NCBI GenBank assembly: GCA_018262775.1
Contig: JADFDU010000022.1
Coordinates: 145,929-209,928, forward strand
Direction of reading: 5' to 3'
Length of the DNA: 64,000 nt
Origin: Rhodocyclaceae bacterium
Lineage (GTDB): Bacteria; Pseudomonadota; Gammaproteobacteria; Burkholderiales; Rhodocyclaceae
Shown here: positions 20,877 to 32,011 of the stretch, piece by piece
Numbering within the stretch: position 1 is the first letter of the stretch
Layout: every line of letters starts with the position of its first letter
Notes under the pieces: generated by a model
Database searches by the model: none
Seen by the model: the letters and a program-made list of their open reading frames with translations, nothing else
What the model was told of the DNA's origin: nothing
Translations under genes and position numbers: made by a program

Positions 20877-21074
20877 ATGCCGAAGATGAAGACGAAATCG
20901 GGCGCTGCCAAGCGCTTCAAGGTGCGGCCGGGGGGTAGCGTCAAGCGCTCCCAGGCTTTCAAGCGCCACATCCTGACCAAAAAGACCACCAAGGCCAAGC
21001 GCCACCTGCGCGGGTTGACGGGCGTCCATGATTCGGACACCGCCTCCGTTCGCGCCATGCTGCCCTACGCCTGA
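20877..21074 (+). CDS. rpmI: 50S ribosomal protein L35
   Basis: 65 residues, normal for bL35. It starts [15 protein letters not shown], carries the KRHILTKK motif and ends in RAMLPYA. The start has a clear AAGGAG ribosome binding site nine bases upstream. It lies between infC and rplT as in nearly all proteobacteria; the three genes are cotranscribed and, in E. coli, L20 represses this operon translationally. Confidence 0.97.
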   Translation: MPKMKTKSGAAKRFKVRPGGSVKRSQAFKRHILTKKTTKAKRHLRGLTGVHDSDTASVRAMLPYA

Positions 21075-21086
21075 GGAGACTAGACC

Positions 21087-22527
<1,441 letters not shown>

Positions 22528-22529
22528 TC

Positions 22530-24932
22530 ATGCAGTTTTCCGAACATTGGCTGCGAGAGTTCGTCGATCCGCCGCTTACCAGCGCCGAACTGGCGCACAG
22601 CCTCACCATGGCCGGCCTCGAGGTCGAGGCGCTTGACACTGTGGCGCCGGCCTTCTCCGGCGTCGTGGTGGCGCATGTCCTTGCCGTGGACAAACATCCC
22701 GATGCCGACAAGCTGAAATTGTGCCGCGTCGATGCCGGCCAGGGCGAAATGCTGCAGATTGTCTGCGGCGCACCGAACGTCGCCGCAGGCATGAAGGTGC
22801 CCTGCGCACTCGTCGGTGCAGAGCTGCCAGGCGTGAAAATCAAGGCCGCCAGGGTGCGCGGCATGGAATCCTTCGGCATGCTCTGTTCTGCGCGCGAACT
22901 GGGTCTCTCCGAGGATCATAGCGGCCTCATGGCGTTGCCGGCGGATGCGCCGGTAGGCGAGGACATTCGTACCTACCTGGTACTCGACGACAAACTGTTT
23001 ACGCTGAAGCTCACGCCGAACCGCGCGGACTGCCTCAGCCTGAAGGGCGTAGCACGCGAGGTGGGTGCCTTGACCGGGGTTCCCGTGACATTGCCGCCGA
23101 TCCGCGAAGCCGAGACCGCCTGCGACGTGCGGCGCGATGTCGTGCTGGATGCCCCGGCCGCCTGCCCGCGCTACTGCGGCCGTGTGGTGAGCGGTATTGA
23201 TGCCAAGGCGCCGACGCCGGGCTGGATGAAGATGCGCCTGGAACGCAGCGGCATCCGTTCCATCAGCGCCGTGGTGGACATCACCAACTACGTCATGCTG
23301 GAACTCGGCCAGCCGCTGCATGCCTTCGACAATGCGCGTCTTTCCGGCGCCGTGCAAGTGCGCTATCCGGCCAAGGGCGAGCAACTGTTGCTGCTGAATG
23401 AGCAGACCGTCGAGCCCGCCGCGGATACGGCGCTGATCGCGGACGAGCGGCGTGCGCTGGCGCTGGCCGGCATCATGGGTGGCGAGGAGAGCGGCATTTC
23501 GGATGCCACTACGGAGCTGTTTCTGGAAAGCGCCTTCTTCGCGCCGGATGCCGTCGCCGGCAAGGCGCGTGCGCTGGGCTTTTCCTCGGATGCTTCCTAC
23601 CGCTTTGAGCGTGGCGTCGACTTCGATACCACGCGCGAGGCGCTGGAGCGCGCAACCCAATTGATTCTGGACATCTGCGGCGGCCGGGCCGGCCCGGTCT
23701 CGGAAGCCATCGACCACAATCACTTGCCCAGGCGCGAAGCGGTGCGGTTGCGCGTGCCGCGTGCCGAGAAAATCCTCGGCATCCGGCTGGGTGCGGAGGT
23801 TGCCGAGCGCCTCTTCAAGGGACTCGATTTTCCCTTCACGCGCGATGGCGACGACTTCATCGTGACACCGCCTTCGCATCGATTCGATATCGCCATCGAA
23901 GAAGACTTGGTCGAAGAACTGGCGCGCCTGCACGGCTACGACAACATTCCTGCACGCCTGCCGCAAGGGGTGCTGGCCATCCTGCCGCAGAACGAACGGC
24001 AACGCAGCGTCTGGCGCCTGCGCCGACTGCTGGCCGCCCGTGACTACCAGGAAGTGGTGAACTATAGTTACGTCGATGCCGGCTGGGAACACGATTTCTG
24101 CGCTGTTGTGCAACCCGTGGTCTTGAGCAACCCCATTGCCAGCCAGATGGGGGTGATGCGTTCCAGCCTGATTGGCGGACTGGTCGGAAATCTTGTTTAT
24201 AACCTGAACAGGCGTGTGGAACGCGTGCGGGTATTCGAAACCGGCCGCTGTTTCCTGCGCGTCGACAAAAGTCAGTCTCTACAGGACGGCGAGGGCGGAG
24301 AGATTGCCGGCTTCCTGCAGCCCAAGCGGATCGCCGCCCTGGCTGCCGGGCCGGCGGCGCCCGAACAGTGGGGATTGCCGCCGCGCCGGATGGATTTCTT
24401 CGATGCCAAAGCCGACGTGGAGGCGTTGCTGGCACCGTGGCCGGCGCACTTTGCCCGCATCGATCACCCTGCGTTGCATCCCGGACGCGCCGCCGCCGTC
24501 AGCGTGGGCGGCAAGGTGGTGGGTATCGTTGGCGAACTGCATCCGCAATGGGTGCAAAAATACGAACTGGGCGCGGCGCCGGTCGTGTTTGAACTGGATC
24601 TTGATGACGTTCTGCAACAGCCATTGCCGGCTTATCGGGAAGCCTCCCGCTTTCCGGCGGTGGTGCGCGACCTCGCCCTGGTGGTGGATCACGAGCAGCC
24701 GGCGCAGGCGCTGCTGAATGGCCTGATTGCCGCTGCGCCTGCCTGTGTCAGGGAGGTCGTTCTGTTCGATGTCTACCAGGGAAAAGGAGTCGATCAAGGG
24801 AAAAAAAGTCTTGCGTTTCGGGTAGTTATGCAAGATACTGAGAAAACGCTTGCGGATGGTGAAGTCGAAGCGGCGGTGGCGAAAATGATCGAGGCCGCCA
24901 GCCGGGAATTCGCCGCCAAGCTGCGATCATAG
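22530..24932 (+). CDS. pheT: Phenylalanyl-tRNA synthetase beta subunit
   Basis: 800 residues, the bacterial norm. Domains: the N-terminal part starting MQFSEHWLREFVDPP, a tRNA-binding EMAP-like domain (about 40-150, VVVAHVLAVDKHPDADKLKLC), the B3/B4 editing domain (WMKMRLERSGIRSISAVVDITNY region), B5, and a C-terminal FDX-ACB anticodon-binding domain (YREASRFPAVVRDLALVVD). It is needed for tRNA binding and Tyr editing. Tight spacing with pheS and a nine-base gap to ihfA support one operon. Confidence 0.97.
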   Translation: MQFSEHWLREFVDPPLTSAELAHSLTMAGLEVEALDTVAPAFSGVVVAHVLAVDKHPDADKLKLCRVDAGQGEMLQIVCGAPNVAAGMKVPCALVGAELPGVKIKAARVRGMESFGMLCSARELGLSEDHSGLMALPADAPVGEDIRTYLVLDDKLFTLKLTPNRADCLSLKGVAREVGALTGVPVTLPPIREAETACDVRRDVVLDAPAACPRYCGRVVSGIDAKAPTPGWMKMRLERSGIRSISAVVDITNYVMLELGQPLHAFDNARLSGAVQVRYPAKGEQLLLLNEQTVEPAADTALIADERRALALAGIMGGEESGISDATTELFLESAFFAPDAVAGKARALGFSSDASYRFERGVDFDTTREALERATQLILDICGGRAGPVSEAIDHNHLPRREAVRLRVPRAEKILGIRLGAEVAERLFKGLDFPFTRDGDDFIVTPPSHRFDIAIEEDLVEELARLHGYDNIPARLPQGVLAILPQNERQRSVWRLRRLLAARDYQEVVNYSYVDAGWEHDFCAVVQPVVLSNPIASQMGVMRSSLIGGLVGNLVYNLNRRVERVRVFETGRCFLRVDKSQSLQDGEGGEIAGFLQPKRIAALAAGPAAPEQWGLPPRRMDFFDAKADVEALLAPWPAHFARIDHPALHPGRAAAVSVGGKVVGIVGELHPQWVQKYELGAAPVVFELDLDDVLQQPLPAYREASRFPAVVRDLALVVDHEQPAQALLNGLIAAAPACVREVVLFDVYQGKGVDQGKKSLAFRVVMQDTEKTLADGEVEAAVAKMIEAASREFAAKLRS

Positions 24933-24941
24933 GGAGCAGAC

Positions 24942-25247
24942 ATGACGTTAACAAAGGCGGAGCTCGCCGATCTCCTGTTTGAAAAGGTTGGCCTGAACAA
25001 GCGCGAAGCGAAAGATATGGTCGAGGGTTTTTTCGAAGAAATCCGTACCGCACTGGAGCGCGGCGAGAGCGTCAAGCTGTCCGGCTTCGGTAATTTCCAG
25101 TTGCGCGACAAGCCGCAACGTCCCGGCCGCAACCCCAAGACAGGGGAAGAGATCCCCATTACCGCGCGCCGCGTCGTCACCTTTCATGCCAGTCAGAAAC
25201 TCAAGGCCTCGGTCGAGAAGCTGAGCAGCCATGGCAAGCAAGGATGA
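24942..25247 (+). CDS. ihfA: Integration host factor subunit alpha
   Basis: Sequence-specific DNA-bending protein that works as a heterodimer with IhfB in recombination, replication and sigma-54 transcription; 101 residues, the IhfA size. It starts [14 protein letters not shown], with [29 protein letters not shown] and the beta-arm [14 protein letters not shown]; IhfA rather than HU by length, KPQRPGRNP and position after pheT. It overlaps the following MerR gene by 17 bases, a conserved arrangement. Confidence 0.97.
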   Translation: MTLTKAELADLLFEKVGLNKREAKDMVEGFFEEIRTALERGESVKLSGFGNFQLRDKPQRPGRNPKTGEEIPITARRVVTFHASQKLKASVEKLSSHGKQG

Positions 25248-25596
25248 TCTGCCGCCCATTCCGGCAAAACGCTACTTCACCATCGGCGAAGTAAGTGAGT
25301 TGTGCGGCGTCAAGCCGCATGTGCTGCGCTACTGGGAGCAGGAATTCACCCAGCTGAAGCCGGTCAAGCGGCGCGGCAACCGCCGTTACTACCAACACCA
25401 CGAAGTGCTGCTGGTGCGCCGTATTCGCGAACTGCTGTACCGCGAAGGCTTTACCATTAGCGGCGCGCGCAATCGCCTGGAAGAAGGTCCCGGCCGGGAA
25501 TCACCGAATCATGCAGCCGCTGCGCCGGAACACTACGCTCCCGCCGAATCCCTGCGCGCAGAGATTGTCGGCATCATCGCCCTGCTACGCGCCTGA
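25231..25596 (+). CDS. MerR-family transcriptional regulator
   Basis: 121 residues. An N-terminal winged helix-turn-helix (about 14-80) has [24 protein letters not shown] and the wing [22 protein letters not shown]. The short C-terminal part has no metal-binding cysteines or effector domain, so the signal is unknown. MerR proteins of this type directly after ihfA are common in proteobacteria. Translational coupling with ihfA is implied by the 17-base overlap. Confidence 0.92.
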   Translation: MASKDDLPPIPAKRYFTIGEVSELCGVKPHVLRYWEQEFTQLKPVKRRGNRRYYQHHEVLLVRRIRELLYREGFTISGARNRLEEGPGRESPNHAAAAPEHYAPAESLRAEIVGIIALLRA

Positions 25597-25631
25597 TTTG
25601 CAGCATCGGCGCGTCGCGCCATCCCGCTCTC

Positions 25632-25640
25632 TGATATAAT
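25632..25640 (+). promoter_or_regulatory. Extended -10 promoter of tRNA-Pro(GGG)
   Basis: TGATATAAT is a perfect extended -10 (TGn plus TATAAT at 25635-25640). No good -35 is seen. The expected start is about five bases before the tRNA. Confidence 0.7.
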
Positions 25641-25650
25641 CCGCTTCCAG

Positions 25651-25728
<78 letters not shown>

Positions 25729-25765
25729 TTCTTTCCCAGAGGCAGCCATCGCCGCGCGGCAAACC

Positions 25766-26509
25766 ATGCGCATCCTCCTTTCCAACGACGACGGCTACTT
25801 TGCTCCAGGTATCGAGGCCCTTGCCGCTACGCTATCCGCGCTGGCCGAAATTACCGTGGTTGCACCCGAGCGTGACCGTAGCGGTGCCAGCAACTCTCTT
25901 ACCCTGGACCGGCCGCTCATGCTGCGGCGGGCGGCAAACGGTTTCTATTTCGTCAACGGCACGCCGACGGATTGCGTCCACCTCGCCGTGACCGGCATGC
26001 TCGATCACCTGCCGGACATGGTGATTTCGGGCATCAATCTGGGCGCCAACATGGGTGATGACACCATCTATTCCGGCACGGTTGCGGCCGCGACCGAAGG
26101 CTACCTGCTGGGCGTACCCTCGATTGCAGTATCGCTAACCAGCCACAAGGCGGCGCATTTTGAAACCGCGTCAATAGTGGTGCGGGGCCTGGTTGAGCGT
26201 TGCCTGCGCAATGCCTTCAAGGAGCGGGTGCTACTGAATGTCAACGTGCCGGACGTGCCCATGGAAACGCTCAAGGGCGTGAAGGTCACCCGATTGGGCA
26301 AGCGGCACAAGGCGGAAGGCGTGGTCAGGCAGGTGAATCCGCGTGGAGAGACTGTTTACTGGATCGGTGCTGCGGGTTCGGCGCAGGACGCCGGTGAAGG
26401 GACGGATTTCCATGCCGTGGAGAGCGGCTATGCTTCAGTCACGCCTCTGCAAATGGATTTGACGCACGGCACGCAAATCGGTGTCGTCAGAAGCTGGCTG
26501 GAGACATGA
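25766..26509 (+). CDS. surE: 5'/3'-nucleotidase SurE
   Basis: Metal-dependent survival phosphatase acting on nucleoside monophosphates; 247 residues. The N-terminal motif [15 protein letters not shown] holds the two metal-binding Asp/Asn residues. Further family segments are [26 protein letters not shown], and [23 protein letters not shown]. It is the first gene of the surE-pcm-nlpD-rpoS stationary-phase cluster; its stop overlaps the pcm ATG by four bases. Confidence 0.97.
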   Translation: MRILLSNDDGYFAPGIEALAATLSALAEITVVAPERDRSGASNSLTLDRPLMLRRAANGFYFVNGTPTDCVHLAVTGMLDHLPDMVISGINLGANMGDDTIYSGTVAAATEGYLLGVPSIAVSLTSHKAAHFETASIVVRGLVERCLRNAFKERVLLNVNVPDVPMETLKGVKVTRLGKRHKAEGVVRQVNPRGETVYWIGAAGSAQDAGEGTDFHAVESGYASVTPLQMDLTHGTQIGVVRSWLET

Positions 26510-27162
26510 AGCGCGAGCTGTCCGGCATCGGCATGACGTCCCAGCGCACCCGTGCGCGCATGATCGAGCGCCTGCGCGCCGACGGCATTCGCGACGAGCG
26601 GGTGCTGGCAGCGATGGCGGCGGTGCCGCGGCATATCTTCGTCGAGGAAGCGCTGGCATCGCGGGCCTACGAAGACATGGCCTTGCCGATCGGATTGAAG
26701 CAGACGATTTCCCAGCCGTTCGTTGTCGCCCGCATGATCGAGTTGCTGGCGGCCGGACGTGAGTTGGGCAAGACGCTGGAAATCGGCGCCGGCTGCGGCT
26801 ATCAGGCGGCCGTGCTGGCGCAGATGGCGAAAGATGTGTACGCCGTCGAGCGCCTCGCCCCATTGCTCGACAAGGCGCGCGCCAATTTGCGTCATTTGCG
26901 CCTGTTTAACGTCAGGCTCAAGCATGCGGACGGTAATCTGGGGCTGGCGGAAGCCGCACCTTTCGATACAATCATCCTTGCCGCCGCCGCCGGGAGTGTG
27001 CCGCAGGCGTTGCTGGGGCAGTTGGCCGTGGGTGGCCGCATGATCCTGCCGCTGGGCGGTGCCGCGCAATCGCTCTGCCTGATCGAGCGCAGTGCGCGCG
27101 GCTATAGCGAAATCCGCCTCGAAGCGGTTCATTTTGTACCCCTTGTCGCTGGAGTCGATTAA
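26506..27162 (+). CDS. pcm: Protein-L-isoaspartate O-methyltransferase
   Basis: Repairs isoaspartyl residues in aged proteins using SAM; 218 residues. It has the PCMT landmarks [60 protein letters not shown], motif [18 protein letters not shown] and the late GGRMILPLG. The start overlaps the surE stop (ATGA) and the stop is two bases from nlpD, so the cluster is translationally tight. Confidence 0.97.
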   Translation: MKRELSGIGMTSQRTRARMIERLRADGIRDERVLAAMAAVPRHIFVEEALASRAYEDMALPIGLKQTISQPFVVARMIELLAAGRELGKTLEIGAGCGYQAAVLAQMAKDVYAVERLAPLLDKARANLRHLRLFNVRLKHADGNLGLAEAAPFDTIILAAAAGSVPQALLGQLAVGGRMILPLGGAAQSLCLIERSARGYSEIRLEAVHFVPLVAGVD

Positions 27163-27164
27163 GC

Positions 27165-28064
27165 ATGGCGAACTCATTGTCCCGATATGCGATTCTGCTT
27201 GCATCACTCGTTGCCAGCCTGTTGGGCGGATGTGCTTCCAGAACGCCCGCGCCGGTCATCGAGCGTACTGGCGCATCGACCAAGGCAACGACACCAGCCG
27301 CGGCGCCAGCCAAGGCGGGTGAATATCACACGGTGAAAAAGGGCGACACGCTCTACAGCATCGCGCTGGAGCATGGACAGTTTTACCGCGAGGTAGCAGC
27401 CTGGAACAACATCGACAACCCGAGCGTGATCAAGATCGGCCAGCAGTTGCGTATTGCACCTCCAGAGGGCGTGGCGGTCGTCAAGCCGATTGCCGGCCCG
27501 GCGGCCGTCGAAACACGCTCCCTTGTCTCAGGCGGGATGGCGAATACGGACGCTCTCAAGCGCGAGCCGAAAGGGGGCAAGCAGCCCTATTCCGAGCAGG
27601 CCATGGCCATGCTGCAAAAGCCGGAGGAGCCGCGCCTTCAGCAGCCAGCGCCACAGGCCAAGCCGGAATCTAGGCCGAGCGAACCTTTAGTCGGCGGTGA
27701 ACAGAATTGGGTTTGGCCGAGCGGTGGTAAGGTGATCACGGCCTACGTGGAAGGCAGCAGCAAGGGTGTGGACATCGAAGGCAGGCTCGGCGAGCCGGTC
27801 GTTGCGGCCGAAGCGGGCAAGGTCACGTATGCTGGCAGCGGCATCCGCGGCTATGGCAATCTGCTCATCATTCAGCACGCCAACAGCCTGTCGAGTGTTT
27901 ACGCGCACAACAGCAAACTGCTGGCCAAGGAAGGGCAGCAGGTCAGCAAGGGGCAAAAAATCGCCGAGTTGGGCGATAGCGATGCGGACCAGGCCAAGCT
28001 CCACTTCGAGATTCGCCGTCAGGGCAAGCCGCTCGATCCCCTCAAGCTGTTGCCGCCGAGGTAG
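27165..28064 (+). CDS. nlpD: Murein hydrolase activator NlpD (LysM plus degenerate M23 lipoprotein)
   Basis: Outer-membrane lipoprotein that activates cell-division amidases; 299 residues. The signal ends at lipobox LGGC (Cys 23). One LysM repeat spans about 50-95 (YHTVKKGDTLYSIALEHGQ), followed by a Pro/Gln/Glu-rich linker and an M23/LytM domain from about 190 to the end. In the LytM domain the first zinc-binding His of the usual HxGxD motif is replaced (SSKGVDIEG), while YAHNS and LHFEIR remain, so it should be catalytically inactive, as known for NlpD/EnvC activators. In other proteobacteria the main rpoS promoter lies inside nlpD. Confidence 0.93.
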   Translation: MANSLSRYAILLASLVASLLGGCASRTPAPVIERTGASTKATTPAAAPAKAGEYHTVKKGDTLYSIALEHGQFYREVAAWNNIDNPSVIKIGQQLRIAPPEGVAVVKPIAGPAAVETRSLVSGGMANTDALKREPKGGKQPYSEQAMAMLQKPEEPRLQQPAPQAKPESRPSEPLVGGEQNWVWPSGGKVITAYVEGSSKGVDIEGRLGEPVVAAEAGKVTYAGSGIRGYGNLLIIQHANSLSSVYAHNSKLLAKEGQQVSKGQKIAELGDSDADQAKLHFEIRRQGKPLDPLKLLPPR

Positions 28065-28067
28065 CGC

Positions 28068-28973
28068 ATGCGCGACGAGGCCCCACCGGAGGACGGAGCG
28101 TTTGCCGAACCGGTCGTGCCCGAACCAACGGCCGAACCGGAGTTCCTCAACGATGTCACGCGGATCTATCTCAACGAGATAGGCGCCAACCCGCTGCTGA
28201 CGCCGGAACAGGAGTTGTTCTTTTCCCGTCTCGCCCGCCAGGGCGACCAGGCTGCGCGCCAAAAAATGATCGAGCACAACCTGCGCCTGGTGGTGAATAT
28301 CGCCAAGCACTACCTGAATCGCGGCATGCCACTGCTCGACCTGGTAGAGGAGGGCAATCTCGGCCTGATCCACGCGCTGGACAAGTTCGACCCCGAGCGC
28401 GGTTTTCGCTTCTCGACCTATGCCACATGGTGGATTCGCCAGAACATCGAACGGGCCATCATGAACCAGTCCCGCATCATCCGGCTGCCGGTGCACGTGG
28501 TGAAGGAACTCAATTCGGTGCTGCGGGCCATGCGACGCCTTGAAGCGGCCAGCGCACGCGAAACCGGTTTGGAGGAGATCGCGCAACTCCTGGACAAGCC
28601 GGTCGAGGTGGTGCGCCAGGTGCTGGCGTTGAACGAGCATATTGCGTCGCTGGATGCGCCGCTGGAGATCGACCCCAACCTATCCATTGGCGAATCGCTG
28701 GCCGATGACGCGGCCGAAACGCCGGAGATGCAGATCCAGACCGCCGAGGTGGAGCATCTCGTCGCCGAATGGATCGGCATGCTCAACGAGAAACAGCGGA
28801 CGGTCATCGAATACCGCTACGGACTGAATGGCTGCGAACTGGCGACGCTTGAGGAACTGGCTGAGCGTTTGTCGCTGACGCGCGAGCGGGTGCGGCAGAT
28901 CCAGATCGAGGCGCTGGCCCAGTTACGGCGCATCCTCAAGCGGCACGGTGTTTCCAGGGATATCCTGCTGTAG
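28068..28973 (+). CDS. rpoS: RNA polymerase sigma factor RpoS
   Basis: Stationary-phase and general stress sigma factor; 301 residues, slightly short for RpoS (about 330), mainly at the N-terminus. Region 1.2/2 carries DVTRIYLNEIGANPLLTPEQE, RLVVNIAKHYLNRGMPLLDLVEEGNLGLIHALDKFDPERGFRFSTYATWWIRQ (conserved in RpoS and RpoD). Region 3 and region 4.2 (LTRERVRQIQIEALAQLRRIL) follow. It has no long acidic 1.1 region, which excludes RpoD. The place behind nlpD confirms it. The stop lies three bases from the convergent mltB stop. Confidence 0.96.
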   Translation: MRDEAPPEDGAFAEPVVPEPTAEPEFLNDVTRIYLNEIGANPLLTPEQELFFSRLARQGDQAARQKMIEHNLRLVVNIAKHYLNRGMPLLDLVEEGNLGLIHALDKFDPERGFRFSTYATWWIRQNIERAIMNQSRIIRLPVHVVKELNSVLRAMRRLEAASARETGLEEIAQLLDKPVEVVRQVLALNEHIASLDAPLEIDPNLSIGESLADDAAETPEMQIQTAEVEHLVAEWIGMLNEKQRTVIEYRYGLNGCELATLEELAERLSLTRERVRQIQIEALAQLRRILKRHGVSRDILL

Positions 28974-28976
28974 CGC

Positions 28977-29996
28977 CTACCTCGCCGCCAGGCGAGCCTC
29001 CCTGACGCTCCTCAGTTCCCGGGACAATGCATAAACGGCCATCGCATAGAAGCTGGAGCGGTTGTAGCGCGTGATGGCGTAGAAGTTGCGGTATCCCAGC
29101 CAGTATTCGGTTGCCTCGTTGGGCGTCACCAGGTCGATCAGGGCGCACGGCAGTTGCGCTGCGTCGGCCGCGAAGTCGACGCCGTAAGCCGCCATTTCCG
29201 CAGGAGTGATGCGGGGCAGAATGCCGGCGTCGACAAGTTCGCCAAAGCGATCTCCTGACACGCTGGCCGGGGCGGCGATGGGACCGTCCGTTTCCCAGCC
29301 GTGGCTGGCAAGGAAGTTAGCGACACTGCCGATGGCATCTGCGGCGCTTGCCGCCAGATCCACATGACCGTCTCCGTCAAAATCCAGCCCCCAGTTGCGT
29401 ATGCTGCTGGGCAGGAATTGCGGCAAGCCCAGCGCCCCCGCATAGGAGCCCGTGTAAGTGAGGGGATTACTGCGCTCTTCCTGTGCCAGCAACAGCAAGG
29501 CTTCCAGTTCCCGGCGGAAAAGCTCGGCCCGCGGCGGGTAGTCGAACGCCAGCGTGGCGAGGGTGGCCAGCGTGGGAAATTTACCCGTGTTGCGACCGTA
29601 AATAGTTTCAATGCCGATGATGGCGACGATGATTTCCTCCGGCACGCCGTAGGTGCGTCTCGCCATTTCCAGCGTCTGCTCATGCGTCTCCCAGAAGCGC
29701 AGGCCGCCTTCGACGCGGGAAGGCTCGACGAAGCGGGCGCGGTAGGCCTGCCATGAACGTACCGTGGGATCCTTCGGCGGTAGCATGGTCTTCAGTGCCT
29801 TGGGTTGCGGCTGCGCCTGCTTGAAGAGACGCAGGAGGCGGGTACGCTCAAAGCCGTGCTTATCGTGCATTTCTTCGATGAATTCGCGCACATCCTCGCG
29901 CTCGGCGAAGCTGCCGGCGCTGGCGCGTGCACTGGCACATGAGGGCGTTGCCAGGCACACAGCGACGAGAAAAACGCATGACAGGATTCGGGTCAT
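28977..29996 (-). CDS. mltB: Lytic murein transglycosylase B
   Basis: Periplasmic peptidoglycan lyase of the SLT_2/MltB family; 339 residues from an ATG that overlaps the upstream transglutaminase stop (ATGA). It has an N-terminal signal (cysteine present but the lipobox is poor), then REFIEEMHDKHGFERTRLLRLF, the catalytic Glu in VAIIGIETIYGRNTGKF, ALGLPQFLPSSIRNW and the DGDGHVDL-type segment with the C-terminal GYRNFYAITRYN. The coupling to the transglutaminase operon suggests joint expression of cell-wall functions. Confidence 0.94.
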   Translation of the reverse strand: MTRILSCVFLVAVCLATPSCASARASAGSFAEREDVREFIEEMHDKHGFERTRLLRLFKQAQPQPKALKTMLPPKDPTVRSWQAYRARFVEPSRVEGGLRFWETHEQTLEMARRTYGVPEEIIVAIIGIETIYGRNTGKFPTLATLATLAFDYPPRAELFRRELEALLLLAQEERSNPLTYTGSYAGALGLPQFLPSSIRNWGLDFDGDGHVDLAASAADAIGSVANFLASHGWETDGPIAAPASVSGDRFGELVDAGILPRITPAEMAAYGVDFAADAAQLPCALIDLVTPNEATEYWLGYRNFYAITRYNRSSFYAMAVYALSRELRSVREARLAAR

Positions 29997-32011
29997 TGTG
30001 CGGCGATGATTTCCAGGTTGGTGATCAATTCTCGCAATCGCTGCAGTTCCGCCTTGCCATCCAGTTTCCCGTAGCGAAGCGCGATGTAGAGTGCGGCGAT
30101 GGTTTCCATGGATTGTGACAGTTCCGGGTGCGCATGAGCCACGCGCTGGGCATAATCCGTCGGCCCTTCCCAGGCCCTGCGTGCCAGATCGATGCGCGCC
30201 AGCTTGCGGCTCAGGCGATTCCAGGCACGCAGCGTCGGATCGATGCGGATCCGCTTGTGCAAAGCCCAAAACGTGAGCCCCAGCAGCAAAAAGCCGCACA
30301 GCGTCGCCATGACCGCCGTCATGGCCTTCCAGTCGGGGTCGTGCATGCCGAGGCGGGACAGCATTTCGCGCTGGCGCTGCGGGTCGTAGCCCAGTACCCA
30401 CTGATTCCAGGTGTTGCTCACGGCTTCCCAGCGGAAGCGGATCGCGCGCAGCCAGGAAAGATCGGCCCTCACCAGGAACGGCAGGGGTTCGCCCGCCGGC
30501 ATGGCAGATGCCAGCCCGGCCTCGATGCGGCTCGGGGCGATGGCCGCCGTCGGGTCAATGCGCACCCAGCCCCTGTCTCCCAACCAGGCTTCCGCCCAGG
30601 CATGGGCATCGGACTGGCGCACGATCAGGTAGCCATCGACCGGGTTTTGCTCGCCGCCCTGGTAGCCAGTGACGATGCGTGCCGGCACGCCCGCTGCGCG
30701 CATGGTGAAGACGAAGGCGGAGGCGAAATGCTCGCAAAACCCACGGCGGGTTTCGAACAGGAACTGGTCGATGCCGTTCTCGTCGAGGAGGGGCGGGTTC
30801 AAGGTATAGAAGAAACGCTCCTGGCGGAAGTAGTCGAGCATGCGGCGGATGACGGCTTCATCAGTGGCCAGTTCGCGTCGCCATTGTGCGGCGAGCGCCC
30901 GTGTGCGCGGATTGTTTGCAGGCAGGTTGAGATAGCGTTGCAACGATGCCGTTGATTCTTCCGCACCCGTACGGAAATCGATGCGGGACTGCATTTCGTA
31001 GCGAATGCGGCTGCGCACCGGCGTTTTCGATAACAATTGGTAGTCTTGCAACAGAATGGCATCAGGGGGCAGCGTCACGGGCATTTCCAGGGCGAACAGC
31101 CAGTGCTTATTGTGCGGTTCGAGCGTGACCGCATAGCGGAAAGCCTGTTCTGGCGCCGTATCCTGGAGACTGACTTTGCGTTCACGGGTGCCGGCACGCC
31201 AGGTGTTGCCGTCATAGTGGCTCAATACCGGCCCACGCCAGTACAGGGCGGGTTTCGGCGGGATGTCCCCCTCGAATTTGACGCGAAAGGCGATTTCGCT
31301 GGAGAGACTCAGTTTGCTGATGGAGCCCGGTGACATGCTGTCGGAAAGGCCGCTCATGCCGCTGTAGGCATCCGCCGGCATGCCCCAGAGCGGCCCCTGC
31401 ACGCGCGGGAAGAGCAGGAACAGGACGAGCATGAAAGGCGTCGCCTGCGCCAGCATGAGCGCGGCCAGCCGCAAATGCTCGGTGGCGCGGCGTCCGCTGT
31501 GTCCGAGGCTGGCCAATGCGGCGGTTACGAGGACGAGCGCCGCCAGGGTGAAGCCGGCCACACCGATGCCCTGCGCATTGAGGAAGTGGGTGAGGAGCAG
31601 GAAATAGCAGAGGAAGATGACGGCCAGGCCATCTCGCACGCGGCGCATCTCGAGAAGTTTGAGGGCGAGAAAGAGGATGAGGAGCGCAATGCCCGGATCC
31701 TTGCCGAAGAACTGACGGTAGGTGAGAAAAATTCCCACCGATCCGGCCGCGACTAGAAAGGCCAGCAGCCAGCGCGAGGGCAGTGCGGCGCGACGCCACC
31801 AGAGCGCGATGCGCCAGGCGAGGGCCGCGCCGAAGGCGACGCTGAGCCAGACGGGGGCATGCTCGGCATCCGGCAGTAGCGTCAGGGCTGCGCAGGCGAA
31901 CAGCCACAGTTCCTGCGTGCGTGTGAGGGCCGGGCTTTCAGCCGTGGTTCGGCGAGCCGCGGTTCGTCGAACCGTGGTTTGTCGAGCTCCAAAGCGGGTG
32001 CTAGTCGCCAT
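29993..32011 (-). CDS. Transglutaminase-like membrane protein (DUF3488/TgpA family)
   Basis: Inner-membrane protein; 672 residues from the ATG at 32011. A longer frame of 36 more codons has no coding character and runs into the upstream gene. A basic N-terminus (about 1-35) is partly built from three 15-base repeats. Then come several membrane helices (about 40-200), a periplasmic transglutaminase core with Cys-His-Asp in GFCEHFASAFVFTMRA, DAHAWAEAWLGDRGW and RIDPTAA (about residues 410-480), a further membrane helix near 560 and a cytoplasmic DUF4129-like tail. TgpA of Pseudomonas is the known relative. It lies in the MoxR-DUF58-TgpA operon, with starts overlapping by 11 bases. Confidence 0.9.
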   Translation of the reverse strand: MATSTRFGARQTTVRRTAARRTTAESPALTRTQELWLFACAALTLLPDAEHAPVWLSVAFGAALAWRIALWWRRAALPSRWLLAFLVAAGSVGIFLTYRQFFGKDPGIALLILFLALKLLEMRRVRDGLAVIFLCYFLLLTHFLNAQGIGVAGFTLAALVLVTAALASLGHSGRRATEHLRLAALMLAQATPFMLVLFLLFPRVQGPLWGMPADAYSGMSGLSDSMSPGSISKLSLSSEIAFRVKFEGDIPPKPALYWRGPVLSHYDGNTWRAGTRERKVSLQDTAPEQAFRYAVTLEPHNKHWLFALEMPVTLPPDAILLQDYQLLSKTPVRSRIRYEMQSRIDFRTGAEESTASLQRYLNLPANNPRTRALAAQWRRELATDEAVIRRMLDYFRQERFFYTLNPPLLDENGIDQFLFETRRGFCEHFASAFVFTMRAAGVPARIVTGYQGGEQNPVDGYLIVRQSDAHAWAEAWLGDRGWVRIDPTAAIAPSRIEAGLASAMPAGEPLPFLVRADLSWLRAIRFRWEAVSNTWNQWVLGYDPQRQREMLSRLGMHDPDWKAMTAVMATLCGFLLLGLTFWALHKRIRIDPTLRAWNRLSRKLARIDLARRAWEGPTDYAQRVAHAHPELSQSMETIAALYIALRYGKLDGKAELQRLRELITNLEIIAAQ
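31941..31985. repeat. Three tandem 15-bp repeats in the TgpA-like N-terminus
   Basis: Three consecutive copies (31941-31955, 31956-31970, 31971-31985) share CG(T/C)GGTT(C/T)G(G/T)CGA(G/A)C. On the minus strand they encode five-residue repeats rich in Arg, Thr and Ala. Being a multiple of three, they can expand or contract without a frameshift. Confidence 0.85.

Noticed and set aside
29997..30401. Upstream extension of MltB
   Set aside because: It lies inside the transglutaminase gene; the ATG at 29996 precedes a signal peptide.
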